Made by a program: the position numbers and the translations under genes. The notes beneath the pieces are model-generated. The model ran no database searches. It was not told the origin of the DNA and saw only the letters and a program-made list of their open reading frames with translations. Positions 43,505 to 51,812 of a DNA stretch of 64,000 nucleotides are shown one piece after another (the first letter of the stretch is position 1; each line of letters starts with the position of its first letter). Origin of the DNA: Litorimonas sp964511495 (GTDB taxonomy: Bacteria; Pseudomonadota; Alphaproteobacteria; Caulobacterales; Maricaulaceae); the NCBI GenBank assembly GCA_964511495.1, contig CAZEFT010000002.1, positions 145,525-209,524 on the forward strand, in the 5' to 3' direction.

Positions 43505-44974
43505 CTAATTCCTCTCGAAATTGACGCTTTGCTCTGCGGCACGGAAAAGGGCAGCCGCTTTATGAAGCGTTTCTTCAAATTCTAACTGTGGAACCGAGTC
43601 CATGACAATACCTGCGCCTGCGCGAACATGAAGAATATTATCTTTGACAATGCCTGTGCGTAAAGCAATGGCCGTGTCCATGTCGCCATTCGAAGAAATA
43701 TACCCCACGGCCCCAGCGTAAATGCCGCGTTTTTCTTCTTCTAATTCATCGATGATTTCCATCGCGCGGACTTTTGGTGCGCCTGATACGGTTCCTGCGG
43801 GGAAACCGGCAAAGAGAGCTGAAATGGCATCCATATCGTCTTGAATATCGCCTTCAACATTGGAAACGATATGCATGACATGACTATAGCGTTCTATCGT
43901 AAAGCGCTCTGTCACCCGAACCGTTCCGGGCTTAGCCACGCGGCCGACGTCATTACGGCCAAGGTCTAGCAGCATAAGGTGTTCTGCGCATTCTTTAGGG
44001 TCGGCCAGAAGCTCGACTTCCAAAGCTTTGTCTTCAGTGATCGTCTTACCGCGCGGACGCGTACCCGCAATCGGGCGGACTGTGACGACACCGTTGCGCA
44101 GGCGTACTAAAATTTCAGGGCTAGACCCGATAATCTGATGGTCTTCAAAATCCAGAAAATATAGAAAGGGCGATGGGTTCATTCGGCGCAATGACCGATA
44201 GAGAGAAAAGGGGGAGGCGGGGAGCGGCGCAGAAAGGCGTTGTCCTAAAACCACCTGAAAAATATCACCCGCTAAAATATATTCTTTCGCGGCTTTTACG
44301 CGTGTGGAGAACCGCTCTGCTGTTGTCCCTAATGTGGGTTTGATAATTGGGGTTGACTTTGGTTCGAAGCCGCGCGCCGAAATCGGGTACGTAAGGTCTT
44401 GCACGACGGTGTTTATACGCACATAGGCTTCGTCCGCCGTTTGTTTCGGGTAAACAACAGAGGCGATAATAATTTCCTGCCCGATCTGATCGAATATACA
44501 TACAATGCGTGGGCGCACCATAATCGCATCAGGTGTTCCGATTGGATCCGGGTTTTCCCTCGGAATATCTTCAACTTGACGGATCATATCATAGCCGAGA
44601 TAGCCAAATAATCCTGCCGCCATGGGGGGAATACCCTCCGGTAGGTCGAAATGGCTCTCGGCCTGAAGCGCGCGTAAAGCGTCCAAAGGCTTGTCGTTAA
44701 GGGGCGTGAAGGATTGCCCGCCATCGCGCGAGACTTCGCTCTCATCGCCTAAACCCCGCCAAATTAAGTCGGGGTCAAATCCGAAAAAACTGTACCGACC
44801 TCTTTGTTCGCCGCCCTGAACAGATTCGAATAAGAAAGCATAGGGCTTACCCAAAGCCGCCTTCAAGAAGGCAGAGACAGGTGTGTCCATATCATTGATA
44901 ATCCGCGTATAAATAAGTTGCGGTTTATCAGAAACGCGGAAGCGTTCGGGGGACGGGGTGAAGTCTAACGCCAT
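43505..44974 (-). CDS. trpE: Anthranilate synthase component I
   Basis: 489 residues, chorismate-binding enzyme. The N-terminal regulatory part contains the LLES-type tryptophan-feedback motif in the form FLFESVQGGEQRGRYSFFG. The catalytic domain contains SPEILVRLRNGVVTVRPIAG, then TRPRGKT, DLGRNDVGRV and GFPAGTVSGAPKVRAMEIID. It starts 9 bp after the upstream folding-factor gene, so it is likely transcribed from that promoter. No Trp-rich leader peptide or attenuator was found. Confidence 0.96.
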   Translation of the reverse strand: MALDFTPSPERFRVSDKPQLIYTRIINDMDTPVSAFLKAALGKPYAFLFESVQGGEQRGRYSFFGFDPDLIWRGLGDESEVSRDGGQSFTPLNDKPLDALRALQAESHFDLPEGIPPMAAGLFGYLGYDMIRQVEDIPRENPDPIGTPDAIMVRPRIVCIFDQIGQEIIIASVVYPKQTADEAYVRINTVVQDLTYPISARGFEPKSTPIIKPTLGTTAERFSTRVKAAKEYILAGDIFQVVLGQRLSAPLPASPFSLYRSLRRMNPSPFLYFLDFEDHQIIGSSPEILVRLRNGVVTVRPIAGTRPRGKTITEDKALEVELLADPKECAEHLMLLDLGRNDVGRVAKPGTVRVTERFTIERYSHVMHIVSNVEGDIQDDMDAISALFAGFPAGTVSGAPKVRAMEIIDELEEEKRGIYAGAVGYISSNGDMDTAIALRTGIVKDNILHVRAGAGIVMDSVPQLEFEETLHKAAALFRAAEQSVNFERN

Positions 44975-44983
44975 AAGAAGGGC

Positions 44984-46909
44984 TTAATTCGTTTGGTCGA
45001 GACCTAAACTTGTCCGTATTTTTTCAGGATATTGCTGGACCGGATTGGCCTCTAAAACTGCCGCTTGATAGGCAGATTGAATGTCACTGCTGATTGCGGC
45101 CGTCATTTGGCCCTGAAGGACTTCAAGATAAGTTCCTGCAAGTCCGTCTTGGCTGGCAATGACACGCTCCAATATCGCGATTTGTTCCGTCAGAGGTATC
45201 GGGCCGGGGCCGCGGACAACTTCTTTTTCTTTCGCATCAAATAGACCGACCGTGACTTGTGGCCCAAGGCTTTGTGGTGGATTTGTCCGGATTAGACCAA
45301 CAGGGTCAATCCGCGCGCCGATATCAAACTCTGCCTCAATCGCCTCCAAAGTTTCACCGTCCCTCACACGTTTGGTCAGCTCGAGGGCCAGCTCTCTTAA
45401 AGCTTCGGCACGCTCTTCGTTCAGATAAGCCTGCAAAGCTTGCTCTTTAACATCTTCAAAGGGGCGCATTTTTGTATCGCGAATATCGTCAACGCGAAGT
45501 GTCGCGTAACCGCCGGTTGTCGTCTCAAATAATTCCGATCTGAAACCCAAATCAGATGTGAATAGCGTCCGCAAGATTACCTCGTCAGAGGCAATTCCCG
45601 GAATGGCGGAAAAGCCGTCCATACTGACTTCGTAAGGTGTAGACCCGGTCCGATCTACAAAGTCATAAGCGGAGAGGGGCAGCCCAATTTTTTCGGAAAT
45701 TTCTTCTAAAGTGAAATTGTCGAGCATGGCATCTTCGATTTCTGCAGACACGTCATAGATTTGGTCCAAAGCTAACGCACGCATTAACTCGGCTTGGATT
45801 TCGTCTTTCATCTCATTAAAGTCAGGAACGACGGCAGGCGTTATATCTGCTGCATAAACAGCGACCCAGCTTCCTAATCCACTTAAGACGGCTTTGGCAT
45901 CGCCCTTGCTCAATTCGAAAGCCGCTTTGGAGCTTTCCGGGTCGATAATGCCGTTTTTGCGAACATTGTCGAAAATCTCAGGAGAGCCCAAACCCAAATC
46001 GCTAGCGACCAAAACAGCTTCTTGTCCAGATTTCAGCGCTTCAACGGCTTTCTTTGCCGTGTCTTCATCCGGTGTGGCCAATAATACGATGTTGCGTGTT
46101 TCAGGCGACCCGATTTCCCCTGTTTCGAGTTTGTAATCAAAGCTTTCACGTATTTGAACCGGGTCAACTTTTAAATCAGGCGTGAAGTCGAAAGGCTCCA
46201 AACGGATCATCACAAATTTGCGATATTCCGGCGCCATATAACGCGCGCCATTGCGATTGATATAGTCTTGTAAGACTTCATCGCTTGGCGTCTCAGGTGT
46301 CGGTACAGCCTCGGCACTTAACGTCAAAACATTCGCGCGACGTTGCTCCGTCAGAAATTTGTATTGAAGCGCGGCATAATCAGCCGGAGCCACCAACCCA
46401 CCTGTAATAGCGGGAATTGTTTGTTGGGACCGCAAGGCCTGTAGAGTTTCAGCTTCGAATTGCTGTCGAGTGATACGGTTTTGCGCCAAAGCGGATGCCA
46501 ACTGGGATTCGTCAAATTTTCCGGTTAGCTCATTTTGGAAGGCAGGAATGCTTTCGATTTCTCTTTTGGCAATTGCCCGATTGACCCCGACACCTAAATC
46601 TTCGGCATCAATCTCGATCACCGTATTGGTCACCATATTCTGCATGACCTGATTGTGAAGACCCTGCGAATAGGCCTGCTGATTGGTAAGGGCTTCAGCG
46701 CGGTCTTGATTGATCCGCTCAAGCTCGCGCGAGAAAATCGCATCGAATTCCGTTATGGTTATTTCTTTGTCACCCACAGTGGCCACGGCATTTTGTGCCC
46801 CCGGAGAGAAGACATCATTGACCCCCCACACTGCGAAGGCCAAAACCAACATCCCGATGAGAATGCCGACAAGTGCATTGCGAATTTTTCCGCCGATTGA
46901 TTCTGCCAT
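44984..46909 (-). CDS. SurA/PpiD-type peptidyl-prolyl isomerase
   Basis: 641 residues. A single N-terminal transmembrane helix (about 10-34, with ALVGILIGMLVLAFAVWGVND) anchors a large periplasmic part. A SurA-N-like chaperone region (about 35-190) and a parvulin-like rotamase domain in the middle (about 240-390) follow. The arrangement matches PpiD, which helps fold exported proteins at the SecYEG exit. The rotamase core is degenerate, as in E. coli PpiD. It is the first gene of the trpEGDC transcript and divergent from tpiA, an order common in this class. Confidence 0.88.
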   Translation of the reverse strand: MAESIGGKIRNALVGILIGMLVLAFAVWGVNDVFSPGAQNAVATVGDKEITITEFDAIFSRELERINQDRAEALTNQQAYSQGLHNQVMQNMVTNTVIEIDAEDLGVGVNRAIAKREIESIPAFQNELTGKFDESQLASALAQNRITRQQFEAETLQALRSQQTIPAITGGLVAPADYAALQYKFLTEQRRANVLTLSAEAVPTPETPSDEVLQDYINRNGARYMAPEYRKFVMIRLEPFDFTPDLKVDPVQIRESFDYKLETGEIGSPETRNIVLLATPDEDTAKKAVEALKSGQEAVLVASDLGLGSPEIFDNVRKNGIIDPESSKAAFELSKGDAKAVLSGLGSWVAVYAADITPAVVPDFNEMKDEIQAELMRALALDQIYDVSAEIEDAMLDNFTLEEISEKIGLPLSAYDFVDRTGSTPYEVSMDGFSAIPGIASDEVILRTLFTSDLGFRSELFETTTGGYATLRVDDIRDTKMRPFEDVKEQALQAYLNEERAEALRELALELTKRVRDGETLEAIEAEFDIGARIDPVGLIRTNPPQSLGPQVTVGLFDAKEKEVVRGPGPIPLTEQIAILERVIASQDGLAGTYLEVLQGQMTAAISSDIQSAYQAAVLEANPVQQYPEKIRTSLGLDQTN

Positions 46910-47004
46910 GAAAGGTCTCTACTGCATTGACTGAATTAGCGTGGAGGTCTTACCAGACCACAGCCACGGCACAAGTATTTTGCTGTAAACAAAAAGGTGA
47001 GTTT

Positions 47005-47724
47005 ATGTCCTTAAAGCCGCTAATCGCCGCAAATTGGAAAATGCATGGTGACATGTCTTGGTGTGAGAAACCGCAAGAGTTTTCAGACATTTTTCCAGCC
47101 TCTGAACGCGAAGGACTGGATATTCTGATTTGTCCTCCAGCCGTCTTGCTTTTCCCCATGATGGAGCGCTGTGGCGGCACTGATATATGGCTTGGGGCGC
47201 AAACCTGCCATGATGAAGAAAAAGGCGCGCATACCGGAGAAATGAGTGCCTCCATGCTCGTCTCGGCAGGCGCAGACTTCGTTATTTTGGGGCATTCCGA
47301 AAGACGAGCTATGGGCGAGAGCTCTGAAGATGTCTGTCGTCGCGTGAACCGAGCTGTAGAAGCTGAGTTGCAACCTATCATTTGTGTGGGTGAAACATTG
47401 GCACAAAGAGAGGCGGGGCAAGCTCAAGATATCGTTGCTCAGCAGTTGGATGCATCCATTCCCGAGGGATTAGAGGACTATGTTATCGCCTATGAGCCTG
47501 TCTGGGCGATTGGGACGGGGAAAACTGCGACACCAGATGATGTTGAGGACATGCACCGTTTCATCAGAGGGAAAGTCGGGGGAAATGTGCGAATCCTTTA
47601 TGGAGGGTCGGTCAAACCTGCCAATGCTCAGGCGTTATTGGCAATTGATGATGTTAATGGCGCGCTCATTGGTGGCGCCGGATTGGAAATGGAGAGCCTT
47701 GCTGCGATTGCACGCCTTGCTTAA
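47005..47724 (+). CDS. tpiA: Triosephosphate isomerase
   Basis: 239 residues from ATG 47005; an earlier in-frame start at 46927 would add an atypical 26-residue tail and was rejected. It interconverts dihydroxyacetone phosphate and glyceraldehyde 3-phosphate. The substrate lysine is in ANWKMHG, the catalytic histidine in LGHSERRAMGE, and the catalytic glutamate in AYEPVWAIGTGKTAT. The phosphate loop LYGGSVKPANA is present. It is slightly shorter than E. coli TpiA but complete. It lies away from the gap-pgk-fba cluster. Confidence 0.96.
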   Translation: MSLKPLIAANWKMHGDMSWCEKPQEFSDIFPASEREGLDILICPPAVLLFPMMERCGGTDIWLGAQTCHDEEKGAHTGEMSASMLVSAGADFVILGHSERRAMGESSEDVCRRVNRAVEAELQPIICVGETLAQREAGQAQDIVAQQLDASIPEGLEDYVIAYEPVWAIGTGKTATPDDVEDMHRFIRGKVGGNVRILYGGSVKPANAQALLAIDDVNGALIGGAGLEMESLAAIARLA

Positions 47725-47739
47725 GTTTTGAAATTGGCG

Positions 47740-48591
47740 TCAATCAAAACGATAAGCTGTTGCCAACCCGAAAAACGCCTGAGTGGGTGTACCTCTTTCC
47801 CTCACCAATGGGGAGTCAGATGCTTTGTCGGACAGGCGTTTGACACTCGCAAACAGATTGACGGATACATTATCGGTTAAGGGCATAAGCGCCGTTGCAT
47901 TAATGCCATAGGACACGACACCGCCTCCCGCTTGGAAGAGAGCCAAGCCTGATAAAGTGGATTGTTGAGCGGTAATACCGAAATAACTGTTCATATATTG
48001 GCTATCTCCAAATTCAATTGAAGGGCCAAATGAATAAAAAATAGGCGGGCCATAACCCGTTAGTCGGTCTTTATAGCGTATTGAGACATCACTTGTGAAA
48101 CCTTCATGGCCCGTGATCGCTTGTCCTGCACGGATAGCGAATTGGAGTTTGTCGAAACCCGCCTCCGCAAAACCGCCCAATGAAATGGCGGGGTCTATAT
48201 CTCCAAGACCAATTAAATCTGTTGTTTCACTTCCGAACAACCGAAAGGGACTGCCTTCTTCCTCGTCACGACCAAAATCCAACCCGATAAGAGGGCCGGC
48301 TCTAAAGTTTTTCTCATCAATAAGTGTATAACCCATACCTTCCTGGACCGAGGCAAAGAATTTGTCTTTATAAGCGAGACGCAAATAAGGCACGGCGGAG
48401 ACGCTATAGGCATCATCTCCGGGGAAATTTGGGGAAAGGAGCGCTGCCGCACCAACGTCAAATGTCCAACTGGTTTGTTTTGCTTCGCCTCTTGTTGTGA
48501 TGTCGCCTGTCTCAGTGGGGTTGGCAGAGGCTAAGGACACCGTCCCCAATGAAAGAGCGAATGTTGAGACTAAAAAACGACCTATTTGCAT
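47740..48591 (-). CDS. MipA/OmpV-family outer membrane protein
   Basis: 283 residues from the ATG at 48591 (a TTG four codons upstream is less likely). A signal peptide ends near SLASANP. The rest alternates hydrophobic and polar residues in a barrel pattern, with the family's opening FDVGAAALLSPNFPGDDAYS and C-terminal phenylalanine-type strand (GLATAYRFD). MipA/OmpV proteins are outer-membrane barrels, some linked to murein-synthesis scaffolds or ion stress; the role here is unknown. It overlaps the CIA30-type gene by 10 bp and is likely translated from the same transcript. Confidence 0.88.
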   Translation of the reverse strand: MQIGRFLVSTFALSLGTVSLASANPTETGDITTRGEAKQTSWTFDVGAAALLSPNFPGDDAYSVSAVPYLRLAYKDKFFASVQEGMGYTLIDEKNFRAGPLIGLDFGRDEEEGSPFRLFGSETTDLIGLGDIDPAISLGGFAEAGFDKLQFAIRAGQAITGHEGFTSDVSIRYKDRLTGYGPPIFYSFGPSIEFGDSQYMNSYFGITAQQSTLSGLALFQAGGGVVSYGINATALMPLTDNVSVNLFASVKRLSDKASDSPLVRERGTPTQAFFGLATAYRFD

Positions 48592-49148
48592 GACTTCATC
48601 CAATCGATTTCCAGTTGAAAGGGGCCATCCTTGCCGTCTGCGATAATGATGCCGATTTCTTCTATTTTGGTTTTGTCAAAAACGGCCCCTTTAATGGGAC
48701 GTCCGAAAATGGACGCTTTCAAATCAGCAAAATCGACAGTGACCTCTGACCACTCACCCCGTGCGCTTTGCGGAATGTCCGCTTGGAAAGAAAGTTGACG
48801 CCACCCATAACGCGCATCGGTACGGAATGTCAGACGATATTGTCGGCCATCAGGTTTTATTCGTAACTTGATGTGTGACGTATCACTAAATTCTACGCCT
48901 TTTACTGGGTGACGAATGGATGAAAAACCTCCGCCATTTGTATTGATGGCGCCTTTAAAGGTCAGGCTGTCGCCCGACAATTGTGAACCGCCCGATGACA
49001 AACCGCCCATCACACCATCATTTACGGCCCGCCAATTTTCAGCGCTTTGGCTTCCAAAATCAATATACATGACGCAATTGTCCTTTGCAGAAGCTGGAAT
49101 AACGACCAAAAAGAGTAAGCTCAGGCAGAATCCGAGAAATCGATACAT
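48582..49148 (-). CDS. Secreted CIA30-domain protein
   Basis: 188 residues. A signal peptide (MYRFLGFCLSLLFLVV to about residue 21) precedes a CIA30-type beta-sandwich. Marks are WRAVNDGVMGGLSSGG and the segment RGEWSEVTVDFADLKASIFG. CIA30 is the mitochondrial complex I assembly factor NDUFAF1. Bacterial members are often stand-alone and exported and their function is unknown, so no complex I role is inferred for a periplasmic protein. It leads a two-gene unit with the MipA/OmpV barrel, divergent from a MarR regulator. Confidence 0.85.
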   Translation of the reverse strand: MYRFLGFCLSLLFLVVIPASAKDNCVMYIDFGSQSAENWRAVNDGVMGGLSSGGSQLSGDSLTFKGAINTNGGGFSSIRHPVKGVEFSDTSHIKLRIKPDGRQYRLTFRTDARYGWRQLSFQADIPQSARGEWSEVTVDFADLKASIFGRPIKGAVFDKTKIEEIGIIIADGKDGPFQLEIDWMKSCK

Positions 49149-49243
49149 GATGTTTTTCCTTTGTCTGTTTTACGCGTCTACTGACGGAAAGGTTTTGAAT
49201 TTCAGAAGATTAAAGCATTTTCTTCGGCTGAATTGGTGAGGCG

Positions 49244-49273
49244 TTGACACGGTAAAAAATAGTGTCATACAAC
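49244..49273 (+). promoter_or_regulatory. Putative promoter of the MarR-family gene
   Basis: TTGACA at 49244-49249, then 17-18 bases, then ATACAA or TACAAC as a weak -10 (49267-49273). The palindrome at 49259-49278 covers the spacer and -10, so binding of its regulator would shut off transcription. Based on consensus only. Confidence 0.55.
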
Positions 49274-49278
49274 ACTAT
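49245..49278. promoter_or_regulatory. Palindromic operator between CIA30-MipA and marR
   Basis: ATAGTGT (49259-49265) and ACACTAT (49272-49278) form a perfect 7-6-7 inverted repeat, a usual size for a MarR-dimer site. A second inverted pair, TGACAC (49245-49250) with GTGTCA (49262-49267), overlaps it by sharing the GTGT half-site. Three regularly placed half-sites suggest cooperative or alternative binding. The site lies in the divergent region and overlaps the promoter of the regulator gene, consistent with autorepression and control of the CIA30-MipA unit. Confidence 0.7.
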
Positions 49279-49320
49279 CTCTGATTTGGAGAGTGTTCGA
49301 AATGTTATCTCGGAGGTTTC

Positions 49321-49776
49321 ATGCCGTTTTCATCAGATCCTCGAAAAATGATTGCTTACGAGGCGAGAGGCACGTTTCGCTTCTTCGAAAATGAGCTGAT
49401 TTCTTGTTTAAATGACATCAAGTTACCGGTCGCCTATTTTCATATTTTGCGTTTGCCATGGTCGAATGAAGGGACGTCGCAAAAAGACATTTCTGAAATG
49501 GCCTTTATCACGCCCAGCGTGACATCTCAGCTCGTCAAGAAAATGGAAAATGACGGCCTACTAAGGCGCGGGTCAGACCCTTCAGACGGACGTATCAAGA
49601 AAGTGTTTCTTACGAAAAAAGGTGAAAAGCTGAAACAGAGCATCTTGTCCAAGGTTTTGGATATTCCGGTCCGCGCGACAAAGAATATTACGGATGAAGA
49701 TTTGGAAACAGCCATTCGCGTAATGCAGACCATGCGGCAAAATCTTAGCGCCGATGGCGGAAGCGGCACGGGATAA
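49321..49776 (+). CDS. MarR-family transcriptional regulator
   Basis: 151 residues with a winged helix at about 45-115. The recognition region reads DISEMAFITPSVTSQLVKKM, and the wing is DPSDGRIKKVFLTKKGEKL with the conserved Asp-x-Arg. CGGAGG lies ahead of the ATG at 49321. MarR proteins bind short palindromes as dimers and respond to small molecules. The 20-bp palindrome 43 bp upstream is a probable own operator. Ligand unknown. The divergent neighbours are outer-membrane and periplasmic genes, which suggests an envelope-related regulon. Confidence 0.9.
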   Translation: MPFSSDPRKMIAYEARGTFRFFENELISCLNDIKLPVAYFHILRLPWSNEGTSQKDISEMAFITPSVTSQLVKKMENDGLLRRGSDPSDGRIKKVFLTKKGEKLKQSILSKVLDIPVRATKNITDEDLETAIRVMQTMRQNLSADGGSGTG

Positions 49777-49856
49777 AATCAAAACTTAACAAATACGGTT
49801 AACTAAGTGCTAACGCCTTATTGAGACAGTGCTGAAGAATCAGTCAAAGGTGTCTC

Positions 49857-51350
49857 ATGCGTATCGTTGTTTTAGGATTATCTGCCAGTATACTCTCCGC
49901 CTCAGCCGTGTTTGCTGCGGATTTAGGGCAGTACCGTCCGGGACAGTCTTATCAGAGCGTAATGGCGGCGGCAGCAGATATCTGTGAGCATCATTGTGCA
50001 GGGGATGCGCAATGTAGAAGCTGGAACTTCGTCAAAGCGAACCCAAAGGCGCCAGGGGTTTGTGAATTTAATTCCGATGCGCCACAGCCCGTATCGAGCG
50101 CTATTGCGATTAGCGGGACCAATTTGACGCCCCTTAATCAATATCCATCTGTTGTCTCAGGGCAGACCAATACTATTCGCGTTGGAACGCAGGCTTTAAC
50201 GAAACCCAAGCCTCAAATCCGAAACACCGCTTCAGGACGACGGATTGTCAGACAGGCCGCTCCAACTCAAATTCGGCCTCAACAGGCCTCAATACGCCCT
50301 CGCATGAATTCGTCTTCGGGTCAGATACAAAGTTTAACAGCACAACAGAACCAATATCGCGAAACCCCGCAAAAGCCGGTTCAGACTTTGGCAGGCCAAA
50401 CGCGCAGAGCAGCGCCCATGCCACCTTCTATGCAAGGACAAGCCAGACCGCAAGAAATGGCCAGACCACAACAAATATCGAGACCACAACAAATGGTGAG
50501 CCGACCTCAAAACTTTACTTATGACCTCGGTGGGCGTACAGTTCCTATACAGCCGCAAGCAAGCATGCCGGCATCCAGACAGGCCGTCATACCAAGACAA
50601 CCAGTAAGCCCGAGACAGGCCTCTAACCCAAGACAGGCTCCGAACCAGAGATTAGCTGCGCCAAATCAAGCTTATAATGGACAGAATTTTGCGCGTCCCA
50701 ATCCCCGTCCCAATCCCCAATCCAATCCTATGTCTCAACCTACGGGTTATGCGCCAGTCGCAAACGTGCAAAATGCGCCACAATATCCTAGCGCAAGCCC
50801 AATGGCCTATGGACGGCCTCAAATGCAACAACAAGCGGATGGCAGAGCAATAGCCAACTCTGCGCGTGACAGACGGCGTCAACAAGGCCCGAACAGACTG
50901 CAAGCCCGTGCGCCTCAACCGGTCGCCCCACAATTTGCTCCAAACCCTTCACAAGCATTATCTCAGAATCAAAGTTTTGCGGGGCGAGGGCAGGCCTATC
51001 CGCCGCAAGCAGGCGCGAGCCCGCAAGCTATGCAGGAACAGCGGCCCAGACCCTCTCAACAGGCAATGGCCAGACGATCAGCCTATCAGCCTGTGACCCA
51101 TCAAGAGGCGCGCATGCCTCAATCAGGCTCAATGCCCCAAGCTCGTCAATCAGCGCCTATGCAGGGATTGAGCCCCGAACAGGCGCAACGTAGCCTTTAT
51201 GGCAAATTAAATGATGATGTCCGCATTCCTAATCCGGTTGCGACTGTGCCGTTGGATCCTGATATGCCTATTCCGACCATGGCCTCACGCCCGACGGCCC
51301 CTGTTCAACAAGAGCCTCTGGATGGATTAGCGGGAGCGCCAACTCCCTAA
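49857..51350 (+). CDS. Exported protein with N-terminal PAN-like domain and long Gln/Pro/Arg-rich tail
   Basis: 497 residues. A signal peptide ends near AVFA at residue 20. Residues 21-80 hold four cysteines (C43, C47, C53, C69) in an ICEHHC, CRSW and VCEFN pattern similar to PAN/Apple modules. From about residue 115 to 430 the chain is low complexity, rich in Q, P, R, A and M, with repeats such as RPQEMARPQQ and PRQASNPRQA. It ends with a less biased block (LSPEQAQRSLYGKLNDDVRI). Charge is strongly basic and the repeats differ in length. Function unknown; a role in wall, surface or matrix binding is speculative. Base composition of the tail differs from its neighbours because of its amino-acid bias. 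Confidence 0.8.
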   Translation: MRIVVLGLSASILSASAVFAADLGQYRPGQSYQSVMAAAADICEHHCAGDAQCRSWNFVKANPKAPGVCEFNSDAPQPVSSAIAISGTNLTPLNQYPSVVSGQTNTIRVGTQALTKPKPQIRNTASGRRIVRQAAPTQIRPQQASIRPRMNSSSGQIQSLTAQQNQYRETPQKPVQTLAGQTRRAAPMPPSMQGQARPQEMARPQQISRPQQMVSRPQNFTYDLGGRTVPIQPQASMPASRQAVIPRQPVSPRQASNPRQAPNQRLAAPNQAYNGQNFARPNPRPNPQSNPMSQPTGYAPVANVQNAPQYPSASPMAYGRPQMQQQADGRAIANSARDRRRQQGPNRLQARAPQPVAPQFAPNPSQALSQNQSFAGRGQAYPPQAGASPQAMQEQRPRPSQQAMARRSAYQPVTHQEARMPQSGSMPQARQSAPMQGLSPEQAQRSLYGKLNDDVRIPNPVATVPLDPDMPIPTMASRPTAPVQQEPLDGLAGAPTP

Positions 51351-51378
51351 GATCGCGAAGGGCTTTGTTTTAGAAGCT

Positions 51379-51717
51379 TCAGCTTTTACGGGTTTTGTCG
51401 ACAATTTTCTTCAAGCCGACCCACAAGGCGACGGATGACAGGCGGAACCACGCAAAGACAACGAAAAAGACGAAACTTAAAACGAAGGCCGCCAAAACGG
51501 ACTCAGACACGGCGTCTGCATTATATCCGAGCAGTAAGAGCGTGTTTTGTGCGCCGGATACGGAGGCAATCATGCCCAAAAATATCCAGCATCCGACCCA
51601 GTAAAAGTTCACGATTTTATTGGACTTCTGGAAGGCCACAGCGGGCACAAAGAACAGAGTCACAAAAGCCACTGTGATAAAAAACATGATTGAGGCGGGC
51701 ATAAGATTAGCTAACAC
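51379..51717 (-). CDS. Small membrane protein of unknown function
   Basis: 112 residues with three or four hydrophobic helices (about 9-29, 38-66 and 75-98) and a short basic C-terminus. I recognise no family. The first helix has the run ITVAFVTLFFVPAVAF. It lies between the PAN-like gene (convergent, 28 bp away) and prfC (same strand, 95 bp). No strong ribosome site or terminator was noted. It is kept because the whole frame is coherently hydrophobic with a polar tail. Confidence 0.6.
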   Translation of the reverse strand: MLANLMPASIMFFITVAFVTLFFVPAVAFQKSNKIVNFYWVGCWIFLGMIASVSGAQNTLLLLGYNADAVSESVLAAFVLSFVFFVVFAWFRLSSVALWVGLKKIVDKTRKS

Positions 51718-51812
51718 GCGTTAAAGACCTTTTCTTTGTGAACTATGCTATTGAATAAGCAAGTCTCACGCCAAAACGCGGTTTATGAAATCTTAAACCT
51801 GAAAATAGAGCC

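Noticed and set aside
42961..43578. 205-codon alternative frame overlapping trpG on the same strand
   Set aside because: The trpG frame carries all active-site motifs; the alternative matches no family.
44975..44983. Search for a tryptophan attenuator or leader peptide before trpE
   Set aside because: Only 9 bp separate trpE from the upstream gene, leaving no room for a leader.
47724..47749. GTTTTGA/TCAAAAC inverted repeat between tpiA and the MipA gene
   Set aside because: AT-rich 7-bp stem with a long loop and no U-tract; too weak to call a terminator.
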